A stretch of DNA of 18,708 bases, taken from contig CAYJBP010000040.1 in the NCBI GenBank assembly GCA_964368605.1, positions 1 to 18,708 of the forward strand, in the 5' to 3' direction. A program made the translations under genes and the position numbers. This document shows positions 1-7,547 of the stretch, in pieces. Under the pieces are notes generated by a model. That model made no database searches, was not told the origin of the DNA, and was given only the letters and a program-made list of their open reading frames with translations. Origin of the DNA: CAYJBP01 sp964368605. GTDB taxonomy: Bacteria > Bacillota > Dehalobacteriia > UBA4068. Position 1 is the first letter of the stretch. Every line of letters begins with the position of its first letter.

Positions 1-68
1 GTCAAAAGATTAAGGTCAAAAGATTAAGACCTTTGCTTTTTGTAAAAAGCAAAAGCAAAAACTTTTAG
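1..68. repeat. Intergenic hairpin repeat, copy A (left edge)
   Basis: The window opens with a perfect tandem duplication of the 14-mer GTCAAAAGATTAAG (1-14 and 15-28). A hairpin follows, TTTGCTTTTT facing AAAAAGCAAA, and then AAAAACTTTT at 57-66. The same bracketing sequences, AAGGTCAAAAGATT and AAAAACTTTT, recur at 4778-4825 around a different AT-rich core, so this looks like one member of a dispersed non-coding repeat. It lies downstream of the HAD gene. It may extend beyond the window edge. Function is unknown. Confidence 0.5.
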
Positions 69-75
69 AATTTAT

Positions 76-103
76 AAGGGTTGCCGTTTTAACGACAACC
101 CTT
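76..103. terminator. Candidate terminator at the 3' end of the ahcY operon
   Basis: An inverted repeat pairs AAGGGTTG (76-83) with CAACCCTT (96-103), and the inner bases extend the stem with one mismatch around a T-rich loop. On the plus strand it is followed by TTCTTTATT. On the minus strand, the direction of the neighbouring HAD gene, the tail is only moderately U-rich. It may act in both directions. The hairpin is seen directly; termination is inferred. Confidence 0.5.
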
Positions 104-125
104 TCTTTATTCCTGAAAAGTTTGC

Positions 126-839
126 TTAGCCCAAATTTGGTAAATCTGTAGCAAATTGCTTAAATGATACAATATCACCATGCTTAAATTGCTGATAAGG
201 TAAATTTTTATCATTTTCCAGATAATCAGTTACCAAATATACATCCAAACCTAATTCAGCCGCAACCATATCTTCCTGCACATTATTGCCTACCATCAAA
301 CAATCACTAGGCTGCTTGCCTATATGCTGCAAAATCTCACTATAATAACTTAAATTAGGCTTGCAAAAATGACTGTTAAGATAATGCGTAATATAATCAA
401 AATCATCCATAACCAAATTAAGCCAGCCCAAACGAGTAGCTATAGCCTGTGGCGGAAATAATGGATTAGTAGCCAAAACCAAAGTATAACCCTTAGCTTT
501 TAAACCCTCGATAAAATCCCTATCAATAAACTTTGTACCCAAAACTTGCTTAATTTGATCAAATTCCTCACTGTAAAATTGATCAAAATGCGGCTCCATT
601 GCCAATACCTGCTCGCCCAAAACTTGACCATAAGTCTGCCAAAAACACTGATGATTAAGCTGGCTACCATCATTTTTAATCATCGCCGCCGTGCCTTGCC
701 ATATACCCTCGATAGCCTGCGGCATCGGCAAACCAAATGTAGTGCATTTATGACCCAAAAGATGCATATAATTATCAATAAAATCGCTTTGCCAAAAAGG
801 AACCAAAGTGCCGTCTAAGTCAAATAATATCGTGTTCAT
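126..839 (-). CDS. HAD-superfamily hydrolase
   Basis: Predicted cytoplasmic phosphatase or phosphohydrolase of the haloacid dehalogenase superfamily, 237 residues. Motif I is DLDGT with the nucleophile Asp7 and acid/base Asp9. Motif II is the Thr in LVLATNP (about 124), motif III is the Lys in CKPN (about 160), and motif IV is the acidic pair in GNNVQEDM (189-190). A helical cap lies between motifs I and II. The first acidic position of motif IV (usually GD) is Asn here, while the later acidic residues are kept. The start ATG is preceded by AAGGGG. Only 9 nt separate it from the stop of the upstream CofE-like gene, so the two are probably translationally coupled. The substrate cannot be told from sequence; the operon context would fit house-cleaning of a phosphorylated metabolite. 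Confidence 0.85.
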   Translation of the reverse strand: MNTILFDLDGTLVPFWQSDFIDNYMHLLGHKCTTFGLPMPQAIEGIWQGTAAMIKNDGSQLNHQCFWQTYGQVLGEQVLAMEPHFDQFYSEEFDQIKQVLGTKFIDRDFIEGLKAKGYTLVLATNPLFPPQAIATRLGWLNLVMDDFDYITHYLNSHFCKPNLSYYSEILQHIGKQPSDCLMVGNNVQEDMVAAELGLDVYLVTDYLENDKNLPYQQFKHGDIVSFKQFATDLPNLG

Positions 840-848
840 AAATACCCC

Positions 849-2042
849 TTAATCTTGAGCAAAATTGTCAAAATAACCCTGGATTAAAATAATAGGCGTG
901 CCTTTATCACCACTGCCGGAGGTTAAGTCGCATAAAGAACCAATTAAATCGGTTAATTGACGAGGTGTTGTACCTTGAGAATCCATTTGCCCTTTTAAAT
1001 CGCTGTTTTTATTAAGGATATAATTGCTGATTGCATCCTTTAAATCCTGCCCTTTAAGGCTGGCAAAATGATTATCAGCCAAATACTTTAACTTAACCTC
1101 ATTAGGTGTGCCCTCTAAACCCCGAGTATAAGCAGGAGATACCACCGGATCGGCCAATTCCCAAATATGACCAACCGGATCTTTAAAGGCCCCATCACCA
1201 TAAATCATAACCTCTAATTTAAGCTTGCTGCGTGTAAGCAGTTCTTGTTGCAATTTATCAACAAAATCTTGCCCATCCTTAGGGAAAAGCTTAATCCGCT
1301 CTTCTCCTGCCTTATTAGAACCTAATAGCCCATATTGCGGATGAAAACCACTGCCATTGCATTCGGCATTTAAAATATCGGTTAATAGCAAAACTTGCTC
1401 GGCACCGGCTTTTAATAAACGCTTTTGGCTGCGCTTACGGCTATGAATATCGCAGCAGATAATATGCTTAGCATAAGGCAAAATAGCCTCGGGCTGATTG
1501 CCAAAAACAAATTCTACCTCTACACCTAAACTTGTAACTAATTCTTGATAATAAGTTACATAATCGACGCCGGTAAATAAATGCTTGGTTTCGCCAAAAT
1601 GCTGACGATATTCGGCCAAAGTTAAAATATCGCTATCCGGATTAAGGTTGGCATTATCGATATCATCCCAGCTAATTAGCTGATTACCCACTTCGTCGGC
1701 CGGGTATTTCATTAAGATAACCACTTTTTTGGCCGCCGCAGCTAAACCTTTTAGGCAAATTGCAAAACGATTGCGGCTCATAATCGGGAAGATTAGGCCA
1801 ATAGTGTCGGCTTTCATTTTAGATTTAACATCGGCGGTAATTTGCTCGATTGTTGCATAATTATTCTGCGCACGCGCTACCACCGCTTCGGTAATAGCTA
1901 CCACATCTTTATCTTTAAGCTCTATATTTTCCTGGCTGGCTGCATTCATCACCACATCAGCCACTATATTTACTAAATCGTCACCTTGACGAATAATCGG
2001 TGCTCTTAAACCCCTAACTACAGTTCCTAAACATCTTTCCAT
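849..2042 (-). CDS. CofE-family (F420-0:L-glutamate ligase-like) protein
   Basis: A 397-residue protein resembling the coenzyme F420-0:gamma-glutamyl ligase family. The N-terminal segment (about 8-60) has the family pattern: a conserved start strand with RQGDDL, then a strand reading DVVAITEAVVAR. The middle holds conserved acidic and Asn-containing stretches (IMSRNRFAICLKG, about 88-100), and GDGAFKDPVG lies near 283-292. True CofE enzymes are about 250 residues, so this longer form is probably the Firmicutes branch, whose substrate is not established. No other F420 genes (cofC, cofD, cofG/H) occur here. It sits 41 nt downstream of ahcY and 9 nt upstream of the HAD gene, all on the minus strand. 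AAGGCGG precedes the ATG by about 7 nt. Family membership is fairly sure; F420 activity is not. Confidence 0.75.
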   Translation of the reverse strand: MERCLGTVVRGLRAPIIRQGDDLVNIVADVVMNAASQENIELKDKDVVAITEAVVARAQNNYATIEQITADVKSKMKADTIGLIFPIMSRNRFAICLKGLAAAAKKVVILMKYPADEVGNQLISWDDIDNANLNPDSDILTLAEYRQHFGETKHLFTGVDYVTYYQELVTSLGVEVEFVFGNQPEAILPYAKHIICCDIHSRKRSQKRLLKAGAEQVLLLTDILNAECNGSGFHPQYGLLGSNKAGEERIKLFPKDGQDFVDKLQQELLTRSKLKLEVMIYGDGAFKDPVGHIWELADPVVSPAYTRGLEGTPNEVKLKYLADNHFASLKGQDLKDAISNYILNKNSDLKGQMDSQGTTPRQLTDLIGSLCDLTSGSGDKGTPIILIQGYFDNFAQD

Positions 2043-2083
2043 AATTATACCGCCTTTTGTTATATTTATTGATGAAAAATATA

Positions 2084-3340
2084 TTACTCAGTGCTCCAGC
2101 CTGCTAAATAATCGGCTTGCTCTTTGGTTAAGGTATCGATTTTATAGCCCATAAAATTAAGCTTGCGGCCGGCAACCTCTAAGTCGATTTCTCTTGGAAC
2201 CTGCACAATTAATTGCTCGGGCTTATGCTTAACCAGATGATAAGCGCTTAAGGCTTGCAAGGAAAAGCTCATGTCCATAATTTCGGCCGGATGGCCGTCG
2301 CCGGCGGCTAAATTTACCAAGCGTCCTTCAGCGATAACGGCAATTGTATTGCCATTATCTAAGGTATAGCCCATAATATTATGGCGCAGTTCTTTTTGGC
2401 TAACTGCCACTTTGGCTAAAGTGGCCATGTCGATTTCTACATCAAAATGGCCGGCATTGGCCAAAATTGCGCCATCTTGCATTTGCTTAAAATCGGCTTC
2501 GGCAATAACATTATTGCAACCGGTAACGGTAATAAAAAAGTCGCCGATAGCTGCGGCTTCATTAATTGGCATTACAGTAAAGCCATCCATAATAGCCTCG
2601 ATTGCTTTGATTGGGTCAATCTCGGTAACTATAACTTTAGCGCCTAAGCCTTTGGCTCGCAAGGCTACCCCTTTGCCGCACCAACCATAGCCGCAAACAA
2701 CTACGGTTTTGCCGGCTACTACCAGGTTGGTAGTGCGGTTTATGCCATCCCAAACCGATTGACCCGTACCATAGCGATTATCAAAAAGATATTTGCATTG
2801 GGCATCATTAACCAAAATCATCGGGAAGCGTAATTTATTTTCCTGCGCCATGCCTTTAAGGCGAATAACCCCGGTGGTAGTTTCTTCGCAACCACCAATA
2901 ATTTTATCACAAAGCTCGGGGAACTCCTCATGGAGCATATTGACAATATCGCCACCATCATCGATAATTAAATCCGGGCCAATTTGGCAAATTTGGCGCA
3001 AATTATCCTTATATTCGTCCATGGTGCAATTATACCAGGCATAAACATGGATGCCATCTACAGCCAAAGCTGCGGCAATATCATCCTGGGTGGAAAGCGG
3101 ATTGCTGCCTGCCACATACATTTCGGCACCGGCTGCGGCCATAACTTGGCATAAATAAGCGGTTTTAGCCTCCAAATGGATGGAAAGCGCAACTTTTAGG
3201 CCGGCAAAAGGTTTTTCTACCACAAATTGCTCATAAATGCTATTAAGCACCGGCATATTTTGTTTAGCCCAAGCAATTTTGCGCTGACCTTCGGCAGCCA
3301 AGTTGATGTCCTTTACCGCATAATTTGAATTAGTCATCAT
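2084..3340 (-). CDS. ahcY: Adenosylhomocysteinase (S-adenosylhomocysteine hydrolase)
   Basis: NAD-dependent cytoplasmic enzyme that reversibly splits S-adenosylhomocysteine into adenosine and homocysteine, removing the product inhibitor of methyltransferases. In the 418 residues one sees the substrate-site HLEAKTAYL (His55), DDGGD (127-131), CEETTTGVIRL (151-161), the Lys183/Asp187 pair in CKYLFDNRYGTGQS, the Rossmann loop CGYGWCGKG (216-224) and NAGHFDVEID (295-304). The chain ends YLAGWSTE, without the DHYRY-type tail of animal and proteobacterial enzymes, and its length fits the shorter bacterial/archaeal type. Two ATGs lie in tandem; AAGGAAG is placed suitably for the first (3340). It is the first gene of a likely operon with the CofE-like and HAD genes and is divergent from the TAXI gene. 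Confidence 0.95.
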   Translation of the reverse strand: MMTNSNYAVKDINLAAEGQRKIAWAKQNMPVLNSIYEQFVVEKPFAGLKVALSIHLEAKTAYLCQVMAAAGAEMYVAGSNPLSTQDDIAAALAVDGIHVYAWYNCTMDEYKDNLRQICQIGPDLIIDDGGDIVNMLHEEFPELCDKIIGGCEETTTGVIRLKGMAQENKLRFPMILVNDAQCKYLFDNRYGTGQSVWDGINRTTNLVVAGKTVVVCGYGWCGKGVALRAKGLGAKVIVTEIDPIKAIEAIMDGFTVMPINEAAAIGDFFITVTGCNNVIAEADFKQMQDGAILANAGHFDVEIDMATLAKVAVSQKELRHNIMGYTLDNGNTIAVIAEGRLVNLAAGDGHPAEIMDMSFSLQALSAYHLVKHKPEQLIVQVPREIDLEVAGRKLNFMGYKIDTLTKEQADYLAGWSTE

Positions 3341-3377
3341 TTCACTTCCTTATATTTTGTTGATAGTTAATTATCAT

Positions 3378-3403
3378 ATCATTATATCAACATCATTATA
3401 TCA
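3378..3403 (-). promoter_or_regulatory. Duplicated TATAAT-containing element upstream of ahcY
   Basis: The 12-mer ATCATTATATCA occurs twice, at 3378-3389 and 3392-3403. On the minus strand each copy reads TGATATAATGAT and therefore carries a perfect -10 box. Neither has a good -35 at 17 nt (TATACA and AGTGCG are the nearest). The pair lies 38-63 nt upstream of the ahcY start. It may be a tandem promoter or an operator with two half-turn-spaced sites, or simply an AT-rich duplication. Confidence 0.4.
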
Positions 3404-3470
3404 CGCACTTAATAAAATGTATAGATTTTTAGCAGATTTATAAAAAAAAATAAAAATTTTATAATAAATC

Positions 3471-3499
3471 TTGGCTTTTTGCTTCAAAAAGTATATAAT
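3471..3499 (+). promoter_or_regulatory. Promoter of the TAXI lipoprotein gene
   Basis: TTGGCT (3471-3476) and TATAAT (3494-3499) are separated by exactly 17 nt, a good SigA-type arrangement. A transcript would start near 3506. It would carry the ribosome binding site AGGAGG at 3514-3519, nine bases before the ATG at 3529. Confidence 0.7.
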
Positions 3500-3528
3500 A
3501 GAATGATAAACTGAGGAGGTTTTTGTTA

Positions 3529-4542
3529 ATGTTTAAAAAAATACTACTGATTTTTTTATCGATACTGATAATAGCCCTAACCGGCTGCGCGGCCGAGCCT
3601 GCCGAAACGGTAGAGCCGGAAACTGTAACCCAGGAAGAAGCCGAGCCGCCTGCTGCTAATACCGATATTCGTTTGGTTTTTGCAAGCGGTGCCAAAACCG
3701 GGGCTTATTACCCATTAGCAGGTGTTTTGTCTAAGGTTATTAATGATTATGCCGGCTATATTAATTTTAGTGTGGCCGAAACCGCCGGTTCGCTTGAAAA
3801 TATCGAGCAAATAAATCAAGGCTTAGCGCAGCTGGCCATAGCCCAAACCGATACCTTGGATTATGCCTATCATGGCACCGAAACTTGGACTAAAGAGCCT
3901 GCTACTAATATGCGCAGCTTGCTAAATCTTTATCCCGAAGTATGCCAAATTGTGGTGGCTGCCGATGCCGAGATTAATACTATTGCCGATTTAGCAGGTA
4001 AAAGAGTGGCCGTGGGCGAGGTTGGTTCGGGTATTGAGGCTAATGCTAAGCATATTTTGGCTGCTTATAATCTTAGCTTTGCCGATTTGCAAATCCAGCA
4101 ATTAGGGGCCGAAGCTGCTGCTTTAGCTTTAAAAGATACGGCGATTGATGCCTTTTTTATTACTTCGGCTGCACCAAATGCCGTGCTGATGAATTTGCAA
4201 AATGAGTTTAATATTAAGCTGATAGGCCTGGAAAATGAAAAAATCGATACCTTGGTTGCCGAATATCCATTTTATAGCCGAGCTAGTCTGGGTAATGCCG
4301 ATTATGGCTTTTTAGCTGCCGATATTCAAGGCATAGCGGTGCAGGCCGGTTTAATTTGCGCCCCCGATTTGCCCGATCAGGTGGCTTATGATATTGTTAA
4401 GGCGATTATTGAAGGACAAAGCCAAATTACCGAAAGCCATGCTAAGGGTGCTTTTATTAATCAAAATAATGCTATTAGCGGTTTAAGTTTAGACCTACAT
4501 CCCGGGGCGAGGCTTTATTTTGAGGAAATTGGAGTTTTATAA
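3529..4542 (+). CDS. TAXI-family solute-binding lipoprotein
   Basis: Extracytoplasmic substrate-binding protein of the TRAP-associated extracytoplasmic immunogenic (TAXI) family, 337 residues. The N-terminus has lysines, a hydrophobic stretch and the lipobox LTGC, with Cys20 as the lipidated residue, then an acidic Glu/Pro-rich linker. The binding domain starts near residue 48 with the family pattern VFASGAKTGAYYPLAG, followed by the ETAGSLENI stretch and a segment ending LAQLAIAQTD. The true start is ATG 3529: AGGAGG sits nine bases upstream, whereas the in-frame TTG at 3523 is only about 3 nt from it. TAXI proteins normally deliver substrate to a fused TRAP membrane protein, and none is encoded nearby. 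The gene appears monocistronic, with a terminator-like hairpin at 4730. The ligand cannot be predicted (glutamate, other dicarboxylates and tungstate-unrelated anions are all open). Confidence 0.88.
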   Translation: MFKKILLIFLSILIIALTGCAAEPAETVEPETVTQEEAEPPAANTDIRLVFASGAKTGAYYPLAGVLSKVINDYAGYINFSVAETAGSLENIEQINQGLAQLAIAQTDTLDYAYHGTETWTKEPATNMRSLLNLYPEVCQIVVAADAEINTIADLAGKRVAVGEVGSGIEANAKHILAAYNLSFADLQIQQLGAEAAALALKDTAIDAFFITSAAPNAVLMNLQNEFNIKLIGLENEKIDTLVAEYPFYSRASLGNADYGFLAADIQGIAVQAGLICAPDLPDQVAYDIVKAIIEGQSQITESHAKGAFINQNNAISGLSLDLHPGARLYFEEIGVL

Positions 4543-4551
4543 AGAAAACAA

Positions 4552-4681
4552 GAGACCTTAAAAGAGCTGCCGCATTAACTAATTTTTGGAAGTTTTAATC
4601 AATTTTTTACAAAAAATTGCAGGGGTATTGGGGGCTGCGCCCCCAAGGTCTTAAAACCGGCGCCTTTTGGCAAAGCCAAAA
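4552..4681. repeat. Hairpin-rich intergenic element
   Basis: The 301-nt gap between the TAXI and ABC-F genes contains no credible gene. It holds a run of stem-loops. CAATTTTT (4601-4608) pairs with AAAAATTG (4613-4620). TTGGGGGC (4628-4635) pairs with GCCCCCAA (4639-4646) around a 3-nt loop. TTTTGGC (4665-4671) pairs with GCCAAAA (4675-4681). AGACCTT at 4552-4558 can also pair with AAGGTCT at 4645-4651, which would close the first part into one larger structure. On the minus strand the AT hairpin followed by AAAACTT resembles the cores of the repeats at 1-68 and 4778-4825, so this may be an inverted relative of that family. Confidence 0.5.
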
Positions 4682-4729
4682 CAGTCCACAATATCAAGCC
4701 AAAAACCAATAATCGTCATGAATGTAAAT

Positions 4730-4759
4730 AAGGGGCTATCGCTTTTGCGATAGCCCCTT
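4730..4759. terminator. Strong terminator between convergent TAXI and ABC-F genes
   Basis: A perfect 13-bp stem, AAGGGGCTATCGC (4730-4742) with its complement at 4747-4759, closes a TTTT loop. On the plus strand the stem runs into a short T-run (TTTT at 4758-4761), which suits termination of the TAXI transcript. On the minus strand the tail is ATTTACATT, so it could also stop transcription from the pyrF-ABC-F operon. Its placement between convergent genes supports a shared role. Confidence 0.8.
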
Positions 4760-4777
4760 TTGCCAATTGAAAGAAAT

Positions 4778-4825
4778 AAGGTCAAAAGATTGGCAGTTTT
4801 TGAAAAAAAGCATCAAAAAACTTTT
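4778..4825. repeat. Intergenic hairpin repeat, copy B
   Basis: This stretch starts with AAGGTCAAAAGATT (4778-4791), identical to bases 12-25, and ends with AAAAACTTTT (within 4815-4825), identical to 57-66. Between them lies a shorter, different AT-rich core (TTTTTGAAAAAAAGC) in the place where copy A has its TTTTTGTAAAAAGC hairpin. It abuts the 3' end of the ABC-F gene. It is non-coding, and its role is unknown. Confidence 0.5.
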
Positions 4826-4843
4826 GCTCCTACTCTTGTATTG

Positions 4844-6751
4844 CTATAAAAGTTTGGCCAATTCGGCTTCGGCTTGCTCCCATTCGGCAAAACATTGCTC
4901 CAGTTTGGCTTGGGCTTCCTCGCGCTTTGGCGCCAAAACAGCCAATTGCTGATAATCGCTGGCTGCCTGCTCAATAGCTAAATCTATCTCTGCCAATTCT
5001 AGCTCGCCTAAAGCACAGGCTGCCTCTTTTTTTTCCAGATTATGCTTGGCCTTACGTAATTGGCTTTGTGCCTCCTTACGCAGGGCATAGTCGCCTTTGG
5101 GGGCGGCTTTTTTAATGGTAGGCTCCGGGCTGTTTAAGGCTTTTACTTGCTCCATCTTGGCTAAATAATTATCATAATTGCCTAAATAACTGCTTAAACC
5201 ATCGGCGGCTAAAACATAAATCTTGGTGGCCAGGCGATTGATTAAATAACGATCATGCGATACGATTAGCATTGTGCCCGGATAATCAAGTAAGGCCTGC
5301 TCTATTGCTTCTTTAGAGGCTAAATCCAAATGATTGGTCGGTTCGTCCAAAATCAAAAAATTAGCCTGACGCAGCATCAGCTTTAAAAGGGTTAGGCGTG
5401 CTTTTTCGCCGCCGCTTAGGGCGGAAATCGGCTTAAACACATCATCGCCTTTGAATAAAAAGCGCCCCAATGCGCTACGAATTTGGCTTTGGCTTAGCAA
5501 AGGATAACTATCGAACATTTCTTCTAAGATGGTATTGCCCGGGTTTAGGCCGCTGGCTAATTGGTCGAAATAGCCGGGAATAATATTAATGCCCTGCTTA
5601 ATATAGCCGCTATCGGCCATAATTTGGCCTAAAATTATCTTTAGCAAGGTGGTTTTGCCGCAGCCATTGCCGCCCAGCAAAAAAATACGCTCGCCTTTAT
5701 TGATATGCAAATTGATATCACTAAATAATTTGCGCTCGCCAAAACTTTTGCTAATATCAAAAAGCTGCCAAATATCATTGCCGCCCGGTGGCGGAGCATT
5801 AAACTTAAAATTAAGCTTAGCCTCGGCAGCCAGCGGATTTAATTGCTCAATTTCGGCCTCGACCCGATCAAGCGATTTTTGCTTATGGGCAATAGTTCGA
5901 TAATTACGTGCCTGGTTAAAGCGCTTTTGTTGGGCTATCATCTCCTCGATGCGCTTGGCCTCTTTTTTGGCCTGATCTTGGCGATGCTTTAAGCTATCTT
6001 CCCTGGCTTGCTTTTTTTGCTGCGCCTGGCTATAATTGCCCCGATACTCGTATAATTGGCCAAAAGTCATCTCCCAGGTGGTGGTGGTTAGCTTATCCAA
6101 AAAATAGCGGTCATGGGAAATGATGATTAAAGCCCCGCTAAAGGCCGCCAGATAATTTTCCAGCCATTCCATTGCCTCGATATCAAGATGATTTGTTGGC
6201 TCGTCTAAAAGCAAAATATCGGCCTCGGTTAATAAGGCTCTGGCCAGCAGGGCTTTACTTCTTTGGCCGCCGCTTAAGGCGCTAAGGGGTAAATCAATTT
6301 CTTCCTCACTAAAACCTAAGCCCCTTAAGGATGCCCTTAAGCGGCTTTGATAGGTATAACCACCTTTGGCGGCAAATTCTTCCCTTAAATTATGTTGCTT
6401 ATTTAATAAAGAAGGAGTGGTTTGCTGCTCTAGCTGGCTATTTATTTGATTTATTTGTTCTTCTAGGGCTTTAAGTGGGGCAAATACCTGGCCTACCGCT
6501 TGGATTAAAGTTAAATCGGCATTGGCAATTTGCTGCTCCATATAGCCAATTTTTAAATGTTTATCATAATGAATACTGCCACTATCGGCCTTCATCTCGC
6601 CGGTTAATATTCTAAATAGGGTGGTTTTGCCCGAACCGTTGATGCCGGTTAAACCAATTTTGGCCTTGGCTTCGATTTTAAAGCTAAGATTGGCAAATAA
6701 GCTATTGCCATCAAAACCTTTAGCCAAATTTGAGGCGGTGATAATTGTCAT
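4844..6751 (-). CDS. ABC-F family ATPase (YdiF/Uup-like)
   Basis: Soluble protein of 635 residues with two ABC cassettes and no membrane segments, the architecture of ABC-F ribosome-associated factors. Cassette 1 has Walker A GINGSGKT (36-43), signature LSGGQ (159-163), Walker B ILLLDEP (179-185) and switch SHD (212-214). Cassette 2 has Walker A GGNGCGKT (360-367), signature LSGGE (445-449), Walker B LILDEP (466-471) and SHD (498-500). A charged linker rich in Lys, Gln and Arg (about 240-300) corresponds to the P-site-tRNA interaction motif region. A C-terminal Ala/Glu/Lys coiled coil (about 555-635) matches the Uup/YdiF subgroup. It lies 33 nt after pyrF on the same strand with GGAG ahead of the ATG. 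A role in relieving ribosome stalling is likely; an antibiotic-protection role cannot be excluded but nothing points to it. Confidence 0.92.
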   Translation of the reverse strand: MTIITASNLAKGFDGNSLFANLSFKIEAKAKIGLTGINGSGKTTLFRILTGEMKADSGSIHYDKHLKIGYMEQQIANADLTLIQAVGQVFAPLKALEEQINQINSQLEQQTTPSLLNKQHNLREEFAAKGGYTYQSRLRASLRGLGFSEEEIDLPLSALSGGQRSKALLARALLTEADILLLDEPTNHLDIEAMEWLENYLAAFSGALIIISHDRYFLDKLTTTTWEMTFGQLYEYRGNYSQAQQKKQAREDSLKHRQDQAKKEAKRIEEMIAQQKRFNQARNYRTIAHKQKSLDRVEAEIEQLNPLAAEAKLNFKFNAPPPGGNDIWQLFDISKSFGERKLFSDINLHINKGERIFLLGGNGCGKTTLLKIILGQIMADSGYIKQGINIIPGYFDQLASGLNPGNTILEEMFDSYPLLSQSQIRSALGRFLFKGDDVFKPISALSGGEKARLTLLKLMLRQANFLILDEPTNHLDLASKEAIEQALLDYPGTMLIVSHDRYLINRLATKIYVLAADGLSSYLGNYDNYLAKMEQVKALNSPEPTIKKAAPKGDYALRKEAQSQLRKAKHNLEKKEAACALGELELAEIDLAIEQAASDYQQLAVLAPKREEAQAKLEQCFAEWEQAEAELAKLL

Positions 6752-6784
6752 AAATACTCCGAACTATTAAGCGTTAAGCAGCCT

Positions 6785-7522
6785 TTAAATATGGGCTTGC
6801 ATCATTTCGGCCACAATTTTTTGGGCGGCCTCTTTGGGGCTGGCGGCTTTGGTAATTGGACGACCTACTACCAAATAGCTGGCGCCACGCTCGATTGCTT
6901 CTTTGGGGGTCATAAAACGCTCTTGGTCATCGCTGGCGGCCCAAGTGGGGCGTACGCCGGGGGTAACGATGATAAAATCTTGGCCGCAGGCTTTGCGTAC
7001 CGGCTCAATTTCCTTAGGCGAGCAAACTACGCCATCCATGCCGGCTTCTTGGGCAATTTTGGCCAATTCCACAACATGCTCTACGATCGGCTTTTTAATG
7101 CCCATTTCTGTTTCAAAATCATGCTGGGAAATACTGGTTAAAACGGTAACGGCTATGGTTAGCGGTTTTTCTAAAATTAATTTATGGGCCTCGTCGGCTA
7201 CCGATTCGGCTGCCGTGCGCAGCATTTTGCTGCCGCCGCCGGCATGCATGGTATACATAAAGGCCTGGCGACGAGCCATTACTCGGCTGGTTTGGGCCAC
7301 TGTATTGGGAATATCATGAAATTTTAAATCAACAAAAACTCGGCCGCCCCAGTCGTGAATATCGCTTACAATATCCGATCCGGCGCTATTATAAAGCTGC
7401 ATTCCAATTTTAAAAGCACCAACTTCGCCATCAAGCTCTTTTACTAAATTAAAGGCCTCTTTACGGGTGTTTACATCCAAAGCTACAATTAGGCGATCTT
7501 GCATATTGCTAATAGTCATCAT
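6785..7522 (-). CDS. pyrF: Orotidine-5'-phosphate decarboxylase
   Basis: Last enzyme of de novo UMP synthesis, converting OMP to UMP and CO2; a cytoplasmic TIM-barrel dimer. The N-terminal strand is DRLIVALDV, the catalytic D-K-x-x-D tetrad is in FVDLKFHDIPNT, and the phosphate-gripping loops are TPGVRP and VVGRPI near the C-terminus. The reading frame is open upstream to 7597, but that part overlaps the 3' half of the 6S RNA gene. The start ATG at 7522 (or the adjacent ATG at 7519) follows AAGGGGG and gives 245 residues, normal for the short bacterial PyrF class. No other pyrimidine genes are nearby. It lies about 25 nt downstream of the 6S RNA 3' end and 33 nt upstream of the ABC-F gene, so transcription may come by read-through from the 6S promoter. 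Confidence 0.95.
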   Translation of the reverse strand: MMTISNMQDRLIVALDVNTRKEAFNLVKELDGEVGAFKIGMQLYNSAGSDIVSDIHDWGGRVFVDLKFHDIPNTVAQTSRVMARRQAFMYTMHAGGGSKMLRTAAESVADEAHKLILEKPLTIAVTVLTSISQHDFETEMGIKKPIVEHVVELAKIAQEAGMDGVVCSPKEIEPVRKACGQDFIIVTPGVRPTWAASDDQERFMTPKEAIERGASYLVVGRPITKAASPKEAAQKIVAEMMQAHI

Positions 7523-7547
7523 ATTCCCCCTTAAAATTTTAGGCATA

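Noticed and set aside
1..125. CRISPR-like direct repeats at the left edge
   Set aside because: Only two adjacent 14-mers without spacers, so it is a simple tandem duplication.
546..818. Open frame opposite the HAD gene
   Set aside because: It is a shadow of the minus-strand HAD coding sequence, with no ribosome binding site and a low-complexity product.
2412..3044. Several plus-strand frames opposite ahcY
   Set aside because: They overlap a clearly conserved AhcY sequence entirely and carry no recognisable protein or start signals.
3455..3469. AATTTTATAATAAAT as a second CodY box before the TAXI gene
   Set aside because: It matches only about 11 of 15 positions in a very AT-rich stretch; similar scores appear in other intergenic AT runs (for example near 7816), so it is not distinguishable from chance.
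4844..6751. Antibiotic-resistance ABC-F determinant
   Set aside because: The C-terminal coiled coil and overall layout fit the housekeeping YdiF/Uup group, and no resistance or mobile gene is nearby.
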